From NCBI GenBank assembly GCA_011390615.1, contig JAABSB010000008.1:1-37817 (forward strand): a stretch of 37,817 bases of DNA, in the 5' to 3' direction. Shown in pieces: positions 30,518-37,817 of the stretch (positions within the stretch are counted from its first letter, which is position 1; every line of letters starts with the position of its first letter). The notes beneath the pieces were generated by a model. It had not been told where the DNA came from. It searched no databases and saw nothing but the letters and a program-made list of their open reading frames with translations. This DNA is from Desulfotignum sp. (GTDB taxonomy: Bacteria; Desulfobacterota; Desulfobacteria; Desulfobacterales; Desulfobacteraceae). Position numbers and translations under genes: made by a program.

Positions 30518-31915
30518 GTGAACCAATCCCTCAAATTGCCGAATAATCTTTTTGTGCCCGGACAGGGCGATGCACCTGATTACATAGATGAGCAGGTGCT
30601 TGCCGAATTGTGTGAATCAGAACATCCTGCTGATTTTGCGGCCCAGTTGTCTGAGATTGACGATATGGAGCTGCTGGTCTCGGTGTTTTCACGGATGACA
30701 CCGGCCTGCTGTGCTGATGTCCTGGTGCATATGGATTACGATGACCAGCGGGAGATTGCCAGAGAGCTTTCCAATGACGTACTGGCCCTGGTAATCACCA
30801 GGATGTCCTCTGATGACAGGGTGGACCTGCTGCAGTCCATGCCTGAGGAGAGCAGCGAGATTCTCCTGCGCCTGCTGGCCAAAACTGAGAGAGAGGATAT
30901 CCGCAGGCTCAGTTCCTATGAAGAGGATACAGCCGGGGCTTTGATGACCAGCGAATATGCCACACTTTCACCTGATCTCACCGCCCGCCAGGCCATTGAC
31001 AAGCTGCGTTTAGAAGCCCCTGACAAGGAAACCATCTATTACTCTTATGTGATTGATTCCCGGCGGCGGCTGCTGGGACTGGTGTCCCTGCGGGAGCTTA
31101 TCCTGGCCAGGCCCACCGTGAAAATTTCAAAAATCATGCGCCGTGATCCCGTTCATGCCAATGTCCACGATGACCAGGAAGAGGTGGCCCGGATGATGGC
31201 CAAATACGACCTTCTGGCCATGCCGGTCACCAACGGCAACGATGCCCTTGTGGGGATTATCACCTTTGACGATGTCCATGATGTTATTGAAGAAGAGGCC
31301 ACTGAAGACTTTCACCGGATGGGTTCCATCAGCTCAGGGGCAGGCCCTGAAGACCTGGTGGATATCGGGCTGCGGGATGCCAGCCCCTGGCTGCTGATTC
31401 AAAAACGGCTGCCCTGGCTTCTGGCCCTGGTTTTCATGAACATTTTTTCCGGGGCAGGCATTGCCTATTATGAAGATACCATTCAGGCCACGGTGGCCCT
31501 GGTTTTCTTTCTTCCCCTGCTCATCGGCAGCGGCGGCAATGCCGGTGCCCAGTCAGCAACCCTGATGGTGCGTGCTCTGGCCATCGGGGATGTCATGATG
31601 AAAGACTGGTTCCGCCTGGTGGGAAAAGAAATCACCATTGCCTTGTGTATCGGGTTATGCATGGGAATTGCCGTATCTGTTATCGGAATTTTCCGGGGGG
31701 GTGTCGATGTGGCCGTGATCGTGGCCCTGGCCATGGTATGTGTTGTGGTTTTCGGCAGCCTTCTGGGGATGTCCCTGCCGTTTCTGCTCATCCGGTTAAA
31801 GCTTGATCCGGCAACCGCCAGCGCGCCTCTGGTAACATCGGTGGCAGATGTCGGCGGGGTTGTGATCTATTTCGGGATTGCCACCTGGTACCTTGGTTCT
31901 TATGCCATGGTGTGA
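30518..31915 (+). CDS. mgtE: Magnesium transporter MgtE
   Basis: A 465-residue Mg2+ channel/transporter. The N-terminal helical domain (about 20-145, repeating ISxxDxxLxxMxxxxxSxILxxL-like units) and two CBS domains (MTSEYATLSPDLTARQAI near 155; IMRRDPVHANVHDDQEEVARMMAKYDLLAMPV near 205-245) form the Mg2+-sensing gate. The membrane domain starts near residue 290 with five helices and contains GGNAGAQSATLMVRALAIGDV and PLVTSVADVGGVVIYFGIA, whose Asp lies in the ion-selectivity site. GTG 30518 is preceded by AAGGAGG. The long structured leader suggests RNA-based control by magnesium or a related signal. Confidence 0.94.
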   Translation: MNQSLKLPNNLFVPGQGDAPDYIDEQVLAELCESEHPADFAAQLSEIDDMELLVSVFSRMTPACCADVLVHMDYDDQREIARELSNDVLALVITRMSSDDRVDLLQSMPEESSEILLRLLAKTEREDIRRLSSYEEDTAGALMTSEYATLSPDLTARQAIDKLRLEAPDKETIYYSYVIDSRRRLLGLVSLRELILARPTVKISKIMRRDPVHANVHDDQEEVARMMAKYDLLAMPVTNGNDALVGIITFDDVHDVIEEEATEDFHRMGSISSGAGPEDLVDIGLRDASPWLLIQKRLPWLLALVFMNIFSGAGIAYYEDTIQATVALVFFLPLLIGSGGNAGAQSATLMVRALAIGDVMMKDWFRLVGKEITIALCIGLCMGIAVSVIGIFRGGVDVAVIVALAMVCVVVFGSLLGMSLPFLLIRLKLDPATASAPLVTSVADVGGVVIYFGIATWYLGSYAMV

Positions 31916-32002
31916 AAAACGCCTTGACGGTATTCATATGTTAGAACTGAACAACCCACCGAATTTTTTCATGATTATACGGTGCCAGGTAAGGCATGTC
32001 CG

Positions 32003-32737
32003 TTAATCAGAAGGCCCTGAAAGCGTAATAGGGCCGTAGTACCCTGTTGTCTCTTCACCTGTGTCATCGGTATCTGTCATTATGCCGACACCGATGATTT
32101 CAGGGGGTGTCCGGCCGAAAGCATTTTTGTAGTCATCCACAATGTTTCGCTCATGGGTTATCCATTGCCCGGCCTTTGCATTGCCGCTTTGCACAATAAC
32201 CATCATGGATTCTGAGATATAGGGATTGGGCAGGATGGTATTTACAGATGCCTTGCCGGCCCATATATAATTTAAGGCTGTGCCGGGGACCTCTTTTTGG
32301 GAAAAAAGTTCCGCACTTTTATGGCGTGTCCGCTCCCACCAGCCTGCAGTCTCCGGATCAAAGGCAAACGCCACATAAATTCGGGCAGCATAATCATCTC
32401 CTTTTTTGGATGTCACATCTGTTTTTTTCAGCACATGATCGATTTTCCATCGCCATTTTATCACAGGATATGCATAGGAATCTATCCGCAGGGGACAGAT
32501 CATACCGGAAGCCGCATTGCTGCTGTGGGCTTTGATAACTGTTTTGCCATTGTCTTTTATCAGGCTATATTCAGTATGGCGGTCAATGTTGTCAAAAACC
32601 ATCGGTTCCCAGGCATCCGGCAGTTCGTCGCCGGATGCAAGTTGTGAAAAATCACCTATGACCAGGTGATCCGTATAAGCAGTACCAGTGGCCATGCACA
32701 GAAAAAAAACCATTCCCAGAACCTGAATAAACCGCAT
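32003..32737 (-). CDS. DUF3047-type secreted protein
   Basis: A 244-residue protein with an N-terminal signal peptide (MRFIQVLGMVFFLCMATGTAYT). The mature part matches the DUF3047 pattern: VIGDFSQL near the start, YPVIKWRWKID, KKGDDYAARIYVAFAFDPE, LNYIWAG, then VQSGNAKAGQWITHERNIVDDYKNAFG and IIGVGIMTDTDDTGEETTGYYGPITL at the end. The fold is predicted to be beta-sandwich, possibly lectin-like, and it acts in the periplasm. Its biochemical role is unknown. AGGAGG precedes ATG 32737. A terminator hairpin separates it from the CHASE2 kinase operon upstream, so it may have its own transcript. Confidence 0.82.
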   Translation of the reverse strand: MRFIQVLGMVFFLCMATGTAYTDHLVIGDFSQLASGDELPDAWEPMVFDNIDRHTEYSLIKDNGKTVIKAHSSNAASGMICPLRIDSYAYPVIKWRWKIDHVLKKTDVTSKKGDDYAARIYVAFAFDPETAGWWERTRHKSAELFSQKEVPGTALNYIWAGKASVNTILPNPYISESMMVIVQSGNAKAGQWITHERNIVDDYKNAFGRTPPEIIGVGIMTDTDDTGEETTGYYGPITLSGPSD

Positions 32738-32750
32738 TCTTCCTCCTCTT

Positions 32751-32790
32751 GGTTAAAAATAATACCGGGCCCGGATTTCGTTCGGGCCGG
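32751..32790 (-). terminator. Intrinsic terminator after the CHASE2 kinase gene
   Basis: On the minus strand CCGGCCCG (32790-32783) pairs with CGGGCCCGG region 32773-32765, leaving one bulged base, followed by the T-rich run TATTATTTTT (about 32764-32755). It lies 30 bases beyond the kinase stop. Confidence 0.6.
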
Positions 32791-32820
32791 AATGTCATGA
32801 TATGCCGGCAGGTGACTGCT

Positions 32821-35739
32821 TTATTCCGGGTTGGGTGCATCAAGTACCTTGCGGATACTGGCAGCCAGATCTCTGAGTGAAAACGGTTTCTGGATAAAAT
32901 TGACGTTCTCGTCCAGAACCCCCTGGTGGGCAATTACATCAGCTGTATATCCGGACATGAAAAGATATTTTATTCCGGGCCGAACCGCCATAAGACGGTC
33001 AGCCAGATCCCGGCCGTTCATCTCCGGCATGACCACATCTGTTATGAACATGTGAATATCACTGCCGAATTCCTTGACCAGACGGATGGCTTCGCTGGGA
33101 GTGTCGGCAGACAACACATTGTAGTCAAGCTGCTTGAGCATCAAAATAACCATTTTCAGAAGAGGCGTGTCATCCTCTATGATGAGAATGGTTTCCCCGC
33201 AGCTTTTGGGTATGGTTTCAATGTGCGGGTTTGACATTTTTTTCAATTTGGATGTGTCCAGAGGAAAAAGCAGTGTGAAGGTTGTTCCGGTACCGCGTTC
33301 GCTGGATACGTTTATCATGCCGTCATGTTGCTTGACTATGCCGTAAACAGTGGATAACCCCATTCCAGTCCCGTATCCGATGCCTTTTGTGGTAAAAAAC
33401 GGTTCAAAGATATGGGCCAGGGTTTCCTTGTCCATTCCAGATCCATTGTCACTGACGGCAAGCTGGACATAACGGCCGGGCGGGAGTTCAGAGACTGATT
33501 CATCTGATAAGCCGTCTGAATAGATGATGTCAGTTTCAATGATGATGCGACCGGATTTTTTTGCAATAGCGTCTTTGGCATTGACGCATAAGTTGAGAAT
33601 GATTTGATCGAACTGGGATGGGTCAATTTTAACGGGACATGATTCATTTGCTGGTTCCCAGACCAGTTCTATGTTCTCACCGATGAGCCGCCGTATCATT
33701 TTGAGCAGTGACGCAATTGATTTGTTGAGGTCGAACACAACGGGCGTTACCGTCTCTTTGCGGGCAAATGTCAGTAACTGCCTGGTGAGATTGGCGGATC
33801 GCTGTGCTGTTTCAAGAATTTTGTATATTCTTTTGCGAGATGGGTCTGCCGGATCCATGTCGGCAATGGTAAGTTCGGCATATCCCATGATAGCTCCCAG
33901 CATATTGTTGAAATCATGGGCTACCCCTCCGGCAAGCGTACCCACTGCTTCCATTTTTTGTACCTGATTCAGATGGGTCTGCAATCTGGCCTGCTCGTTT
34001 TGCGCCTGTTTTTGTTCACTGATGTCTTCGGCAAATTCGATACGCACCTTTCTGCCGTCAGGCCACTGGATGATCTGATTCACAATGGACAGATCGATTT
34101 TCAGCTTCTGATTGACGTGTTCCCACATGTGGGGCTGTTCATTGTTGTTCAAAATAATGGGATTGGTACAGAATTCGCAAGGCGCATCAAAACCCTGAAG
34201 TTCTTTGTGGCAGTATCCGCCGGTTGGATCTTTTCCCAGCAGATCTTTGAGACGCTGGTTGGCAAAAAGAATCTCATATGAGAACGGATCGGCAACATAG
34301 ACCAGCTGGTTAAGGTTGTCCAAAATGGACAGCAGTTGCCGCCGTTCAAAGTCAACTGCATTTTGTGCTTCTTTGTGTTTTGTTTGCGCCTGTCTGCGGG
34401 CTTCCCGGTATTTGACAAAAGTCAAAAATATAAAAATACCAGCGGTTGACGCCATGGGAAATGCTGTTTCAATAAACATTCCGGTATGGAAAAAAATCTG
34501 CCGGGTGGCCAGCCACAGACCGGCAATTGCTGCCAGTGCAGCTGTAATTCCGGCAGGGGTCCCGGTGAAGGCGACAACCAGCGTCAGTAATCCGCCCAGA
34601 GCCAGAACAGATAACAGAACCAAGCCCTTGGACCAGTGTGGCACCCAGATAAAATCGCCTGCTTTAAGGTTGTCGGCAATGGTTGCATGCACCTCGATTC
34701 CTGGAAATGTCGGATCAAACGGTGTGGTTAAGGATTCTTTCAGTCCGGCTGCCGTAGTACCGACAAACACGGTTTTCCCCTGTATCTGTTCAGCCGGGAT
34801 GCGGCCCGCCATGATATCTGCGGCAGAAACATATTGATACTGCTGTTTTGGCCCCCGGTACTTGATCAGCAAACAGCCTCTGGCATCGACCGGAATTGTC
34901 ATATCTTTGTTGTGTATGGACTGCAATGTATTGTCCGCTGTTTTTAAAACCAGATGATCTGTTTTTTGGGCGTTCAGAACAGTGGCAAAAGCCAAACCGG
35001 CATAAATGCTATTGTCATGCCCGATAACCAGGGGAATTCGCCTCAGAACACCGTTATTGTCGGGGCTGAAATTGCAGAACCCTGAAGCGGTCACCTGTTT
35101 TGAAAAAACCGGCAGATTGCACAAAATTCCTGTGCTTTGGAATATCCCGGTAACGTTTGGTTCCGTATCTGCCTGGTGTGCCAGTGAAACTTTGACCGGG
35201 TGGAGAATGCAGGAATCCGAGGTTTTTTCAAGCCTGTTGAAATGAAATGAATTGCCTAAAACAAAAGGCCCCCTGGCCAGTGTGTCTGAAAATATCTGAT
35301 CATTGTCAGCCAGTTTTTCGGGCAGCCCGTCAATTGAAAGATCTAAATTCCAGTCTGTTTTGAGATCCTTGCGTATCTGGTTGAGAGAAGTCCTGTCAGG
35401 TTCGGAAAAAACAATGTCAATGCCGACGGTTGCAGGAGCTAAAGCCGCAATCGCGTTCAACAGTTCTGCAGTTCTATACCGTGGCCAGGGCCATTGTCCA
35501 TATTGATTCAGGCTTTTTTCATCGATATCGATAATGACAATGCTGCTGTCTGCTGAATTGTCCGGAAAGTTTTTAAGGAGTCCATCATAATTCATTACAT
35601 CCAAAGATCTCAGCAGGGCGGGCTGGATGAAAAAAAGACTGGCAAAAAAGAGGGTGGATAACACGCCCAGGACAATGATATGTGAATGCCTGTATTTCCT
35701 GACAGCGGTAAATTCCTTCAGTATCCGTGCCATAATCAT
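32821..35739 (-). CDS. CHASE2-PAS hybrid histidine kinase
   Basis: A 972-residue membrane sensor. A first helix (about 22-45) is followed by a large periplasmic CHASE2 domain (about 50-380; SSIVIIDIDEKSLNQYGQWPWPR, VGIDIVFSEPD, KTVFVGTTAAGLKESLTTPFDPTFPGIEVHATIADNL). Three membrane helices follow (about 375-445). Next is a PAS domain with three cysteines, Cys510, Cys521 and Cys524 (GGYCHKEL, CEFC), then HisKA GVAHDFNNMLGAI (His608), HATPase (NLCVNAKDAI, DNGSGM, GTGMGLSTVYGIV) and a C-terminal receiver (Asp901 in ITDVVMPEMNG, Lys in IQKPF). ATG 35739 or 35733 is preferred over the in-frame TTG 35748, which lacks a site. It follows the OmpA-like gene by 25 bases. Confidence 0.92.
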   Translation of the reverse strand: MIMARILKEFTAVRKYRHSHIIVLGVLSTLFFASLFFIQPALLRSLDVMNYDGLLKNFPDNSADSSIVIIDIDEKSLNQYGQWPWPRYRTAELLNAIAALAPATVGIDIVFSEPDRTSLNQIRKDLKTDWNLDLSIDGLPEKLADNDQIFSDTLARGPFVLGNSFHFNRLEKTSDSCILHPVKVSLAHQADTEPNVTGIFQSTGILCNLPVFSKQVTASGFCNFSPDNNGVLRRIPLVIGHDNSIYAGLAFATVLNAQKTDHLVLKTADNTLQSIHNKDMTIPVDARGCLLIKYRGPKQQYQYVSAADIMAGRIPAEQIQGKTVFVGTTAAGLKESLTTPFDPTFPGIEVHATIADNLKAGDFIWVPHWSKGLVLLSVLALGGLLTLVVAFTGTPAGITAALAAIAGLWLATRQIFFHTGMFIETAFPMASTAGIFIFLTFVKYREARRQAQTKHKEAQNAVDFERRQLLSILDNLNQLVYVADPFSYEILFANQRLKDLLGKDPTGGYCHKELQGFDAPCEFCTNPIILNNNEQPHMWEHVNQKLKIDLSIVNQIIQWPDGRKVRIEFAEDISEQKQAQNEQARLQTHLNQVQKMEAVGTLAGGVAHDFNNMLGAIMGYAELTIADMDPADPSRKRIYKILETAQRSANLTRQLLTFARKETVTPVVFDLNKSIASLLKMIRRLIGENIELVWEPANESCPVKIDPSQFDQIILNLCVNAKDAIAKKSGRIIIETDIIYSDGLSDESVSELPPGRYVQLAVSDNGSGMDKETLAHIFEPFFTTKGIGYGTGMGLSTVYGIVKQHDGMINVSSERGTGTTFTLLFPLDTSKLKKMSNPHIETIPKSCGETILIIEDDTPLLKMVILMLKQLDYNVLSADTPSEAIRLVKEFGSDIHMFITDVVMPEMNGRDLADRLMAVRPGIKYLFMSGYTADVIAHQGVLDENVNFIQKPFSLRDLAASIRKVLDAPNPE

Positions 35740-35764
35740 TCTCAGCAACGCATTGCAAGGCGGG

Positions 35765-36367
35765 TTATCTTATGAGAACTTCCACCCGCCGGTTTTTGGG
35801 TTCTGCGACATCATCCGGTGTTTTGATAAGCAAATTTCCTTCACCATGGGAGGTGACCCTGATGTCATCTGGGACCGCTCCGTTGTCAACCAGAATATTA
35901 AACATGGTTTTAGCCCGGTCCAGGGAAAGCCGGTAATTATACGCTTTTTTGCCCACCGTGTCGGTATGGCCCGATATGACAATATCACTTGATTTGCGCT
36001 TCAGAATGGTCTGAATGATCTGGGGGAGAAGCTTTTTCGATTCTTGGGTCAACAGATTTGAATCCGGCAGAAAATAGAGGGTAAATTTTGCCGGAGGCAG
36101 GGGTTGGGCAGCCAATGCATCTGAAAATACGGCAGCGATTTCATCGTGACTGAGTTTTTCCGGGGTTCCGGGGGCTGTTTTCTTGTTTTTTATTTGTACA
36201 GATTGATTGGCTTGGTCTAAAGTCTGTGTCCCGCCCTGGTTTGTTACCGTAAGTTTTCCGGTCCGTCCGTCAGGATCCGGGACCAGGACCACGGTGCTTT
36301 TGGTCCCACAGGCACTGACTGCCAGTAAAAGGGCTGAACTGATGAAAAGCAAGATGGTTTTTTTCAT
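35765..36367 (-). CDS. OmpA-family lipoprotein
   Basis: A 200-residue protein with a lipoprotein signal (LLLAVSAC, Cys20), so it is likely anchored in the outer membrane. Residues about 85-200 form an OmpA peptidoglycan-binding domain: FTLYFLPDSNLLTQESKKLL, VISGHTDTVGKKAYNYRLSLDRAKTM and VTSHGEGN, with the C-terminal NRRVEVLIR. The Asp of HTD and the Arg of DRA are the residues that bind diaminopimelate. The ATG overlaps the FecR-domain gene's stop (ATGA). The grouping with FecR and CHASE2 proteins suggests an envelope-anchored input part of one signalling unit. Confidence 0.88.
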   Translation of the reverse strand: MKKTILLFISSALLLAVSACGTKSTVVLVPDPDGRTGKLTVTNQGGTQTLDQANQSVQIKNKKTAPGTPEKLSHDEIAAVFSDALAAQPLPPAKFTLYFLPDSNLLTQESKKLLPQIIQTILKRKSSDIVISGHTDTVGKKAYNYRLSLDRAKTMFNILVDNGAVPDDIRVTSHGEGNLLIKTPDDVAEPKNRRVEVLIR

Positions 36368-36804
36368 ATTTCCACCTTGACGAGAAATTGGGTTCCGCGA
36401 ATATTGATGGTTGCATCCGGTGTATGAAATTCAACAGTTTCAGGTGACTGTTTTCCGATGATGCCTGAAAGATAGGAGGCAGTGCCTTTGATCATGTTGA
36501 TGACCATGGAAAATATGCCTTTTTCAGGTGCAAACACATAATCACTGATGATGATTTCGGTGTCAGAACCCAGTGATAACACTGTATTGTCTTCAAAAAG
36601 AATGCCTGTAGAGCTGTTTGTACCGGTCTGCAGAACATCCTCTGGATAAAGCTTGTCACCGACATGGCCAGGCGTTTGGCCAGCGCTGCGGACAACGGTG
36701 ACATCTCCCTTGGTGGTTTTTATTGTTCCAATGAAGGACGTATCTGCCTTTGCAAAACATGGCACCAGCAGGGCGATGAGCAAATAAATGACTGACATTT
36801 TCAT
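36364..36804 (-). CDS. Secreted FecR-domain protein
   Basis: A 146-residue protein with a signal peptide (MKMSVIYLLIALLVPCFAKA) and one FecR domain: GDVTVVRSAGQTPGHVGDKLYPEDVLQTGTNSSTGILFEDNTVLSLGSDTEIIISDYVF, then a hydrophobic turn and FHTPDATINIRGTQFLVKV. This is the periplasmic FecR fold without the cytoplasmic sigma-interacting part of true FecR. The start chosen is ATG 36804, with AGG eight bases upstream and a clean signal peptide; an in-frame ATG at 36825 has no ribosome site but lies only four bases after a small upstream ORF and may be used by coupling. Its stop overlaps the OmpA-like gene. Confidence 0.85.
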   Translation of the reverse strand: MKMSVIYLLIALLVPCFAKADTSFIGTIKTTKGDVTVVRSAGQTPGHVGDKLYPEDVLQTGTNSSTGILFEDNTVLSLGSDTEIIISDYVFAPEKGIFSMVINMIKGTASYLSGIIGKQSPETVEFHTPDATINIRGTQFLVKVEI

Positions 36805-36829
36805 GAGAGCCGCCTTTTTGAGCATGGTT

Positions 36830-36982
36830 TTATTTGCAATCTACGATACCATATCCTTTCAGCACATTTTTTACAAGCAATTCCTCTCTGGTTGTCAGGG
36901 TCACCCCATGTAACCATATTCTGTTCAGCTGCTTGATACCCACCTCCTGCGGGTAGCGGTGTGACCGGCCTGAGATTGGCAT
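36830..36982 (-). CDS. Possible small ORF upstream of the FecR-domain gene
   Basis: A 50-codon ORF from ATG 36982 to TAA 36830. GGAGGA lies seven bases before the ATG, a strong ribosome site. The peptide is basic at its start (SGRSHRYPQEVGIKQLNRIWLHG) and ends KGYGIVDCK. Its stop is four bases from the outer candidate start of the FecR-domain gene. I recognise no family. The second frame across the same bases is also open, so the coding call is weak. The rest of the gap to the vapC-like gene (36983-37080) shows nothing clear. Confidence 0.3.
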   Translation of the reverse strand: MPISGRSHRYPQEVGIKQLNRIWLHGVTLTTREELLVKNVLKGYGIVDCK

Positions 36983-37080
36983 CTGACGGTCCTCCGGAGA
37001 AAGCAGAAAAGAACACAACAGAATATGTTTTTGATACGTTTTCAGATGTGATACCGTCTATGGGGTTTGCTTGTGCACTG

Positions 37081-37452
37081 CTATAGTATCGGGCAGTTAT
37101 AGTTTAAAAATTTTGAATCATCAGACATCAGGTTCAGCCTGTCGGAAACAGCCTGGGCAATGATCATGCGATCAAACGGGTCTTTGTGGTGCAAAGGTAA
37201 CTGGGCCAGTTTCATTGCATGAGTGCCTGAAAAATCTAATATTTCGACCTGCATTCCCCGTGCCATCTCCAGAGGATCAAAATCAATGCTGAGTTTGCCA
37301 ATCGATGATTTTATCACAAGCTCCGCGATACTGATGGCACTTAAAAACACCTCGTTGCCTGGAAATTCAAGTTCATACAGTCTTTTTTTATCCAGTTTTT
37401 CAGGGCAGGACAGCATCCACAAAAAGATATGGGTATCCACGAGTATTTTCAT
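37081..37452 (-). CDS. PIN-domain ribonuclease toxin (VapC-type)
   Basis: A 123-residue PIN domain with its four acidic residues in place: Asp6 (ILVDTHIFLW), Glu44 (SAISIAELVIK), Asp94 (HKDPFDRMIIAQA) and Asp111/112 (LMSDDSKF). These coordinate Mg2+ for RNA cleavage, typically of tRNA or rRNA. The length and the LxxHKDPFDRxLIAQA box are typical of PIN toxins paired with Phd-type antitoxins. The ATG shares its base at 37452 with the stop of the antitoxin gene, so translation is coupled. Confidence 0.9.
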   Translation of the reverse strand: MKILVDTHIFLWMLSCPEKLDKKRLYELEFPGNEVFLSAISIAELVIKSSIGKLSIDFDPLEMARGMQVEILDFSGTHAMKLAQLPLHHKDPFDRMIIAQAVSDRLNLMSDDSKFLNYNCPIL

Positions 37453-37682
37453 CAGACATCACCGTAAAAAAGGGCATTTATTTCTTCATCTTCATCCAGG
37501 AAATTGTCAGGAATATGGATCCGGCCCTTGAGCAACCCCAGTTTTCGTTTGGTTTTTGGTTTATACGCAATCAATTCTACCAGCGGGAGATTGTTTTTGG
37601 CAATGATGATTTTTTCGCCATGATATGCCATGTCAATCAGCTTTGATAACTGGGTTTTGGCTTCAGACACATTGATAATCAT
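37452..37682 (-). CDS. Phd/YefM-family antitoxin
   Basis: A 76-residue antitoxin. The N-terminal half is the Phd/YefM DNA-binding fold (INVSEAKTQLSKLIDMAYHGEKIIIAKNNLPLVELIAYK), and the C-terminal part (GRIHIPDNFLDEDEEINALFYGD) is the flexible acidic segment that blocks the PIN active site. It precedes the toxin gene and shares one base with it. It probably autoregulates the pair through the palindrome in its promoter. AGGGAA lies about six bases before ATG 37682. Confidence 0.9.
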   Translation of the reverse strand: MIINVSEAKTQLSKLIDMAYHGEKIIIAKNNLPLVELIAYKPKTKRKLGLLKGRIHIPDNFLDEDEEINALFYGDV

Positions 37683-37719
37683 CTGTTTTCCCTTCTATTT
37701 ATTTCAACATCTTAAACCA

Positions 37720-37748
37720 AGTATATCCATTCAGACCAGGTTGGTCAA
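37720..37748 (-). promoter_or_regulatory. Promoter and operator-like palindrome of the toxin-antitoxin pair
   Basis: On the minus strand TTGACC (37748-37743) and TATACT (37725-37720) are separated by 17 bases. Within the spacer, GACCA-N3-TGGTC (37734-37746) forms a perfect five-base inverted repeat next to the -35 element, a natural site for Phd-type autorepression. No gene is visible from 37749 to the window end. Confidence 0.65.
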
Positions 37749-37817
37749 GATATAACACTTAGCCGTTCAGCCTTGACGAAAAAAGTACCCGCAAATTTTA
37801 TGTTTGACAAGATTCAT

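Noticed and set aside
36801-37016. 71-codon minus-strand ORF overlapping the small ORF before the FecR gene
   Set aside because: It overlaps the FecR-domain gene start and lacks a ribosome site. The other frame has GGAGGA at correct spacing.
1-37817. tRNA, rRNA, CRISPR, insertion sequence, prophage
   Set aside because: No tRNA-like cloverleaf, repeat-spacer pattern, transposase, integrase or terminal inverted repeats were seen in the reading. The only mobile-associated module is the toxin-antitoxin pair at the right end.

Overview
The window reads as a chromosomal stretch of an anaerobic, Gram-negative bacterium, most likely a marine-type sulfate reducer of the Desulfobacterota (Desulfobacterales-like). 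This is inferred from the overall protein style: CimA-type isoleucine synthesis, CmoA/CmoB, a DmdC/FadE-like acyl-CoA dehydrogenase under a TetR regulator, sigma54 regulators, and CHASE2 and REC-TPR signalling proteins. No rRNA, tRNA, CRISPR array, phage or insertion sequence was seen. Gene density is high and many gene junctions abut or overlap by 4 bases.

Left end (2-4013, + strand): the end of a 2-oxoacid dehydrogenase operon, with E1 beta (cut by the window edge), lipoyl E2, E3 and a small lipoate-protein-ligase-like protein. Converging on it is a five-gene minus-strand operon (9886 down to 4025): an Hsp70 carrying a zinc ribbon between its ATPase and substrate domains, a membrane-anchored zinc-ribbon protein, a large TPR protein, a J-domain-like protein without the HPD motif, and a short GrpE. 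This looks like a complete, dedicated accessory Hsp70 machine, and it is the best candidate here for an undescribed system. A divergent gene (10111) encodes a Rossmann protein with a cysteine cluster.

Middle (11028-15384): a TetR regulator with overlapping inverted repeats at its promoter, then a long acyl-CoA dehydrogenase. Convergent to these are a sigma54 activator with a degenerate receiver domain and a small conserved-looking protein. From 22802 down to 15542 lies a branched-chain amino acid operon: leader peptide, attenuator, ilvD, ilvB, ilvH, cimA, leuA. It begins with a 28-codon leader ORF extremely rich in Ile, Leu and Val codons, followed by a strong terminator hairpin, so it has classic transcription attenuation. 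ilvC and leuBCD are not in the window.

Right half: a hybrid histidine kinase and a REC-TPR protein form a translationally coupled pair (22932-26302). An actin-like ParM-type ATPase is followed by an isolated larB (28261-26318). cmoA-cmoB (28419-30175) make the cmo5U34 tRNA modification. mgtE has a roughly 290-base leader with competing RNA structures. Then come a DUF3047 protein and a FecR / OmpA-lipoprotein / CHASE2-histidine-kinase operon that looks like an envelope-linked signalling unit. The window ends with a Phd/VapC-type toxin-antitoxin pair that has a clear promoter and operator-like palindrome.
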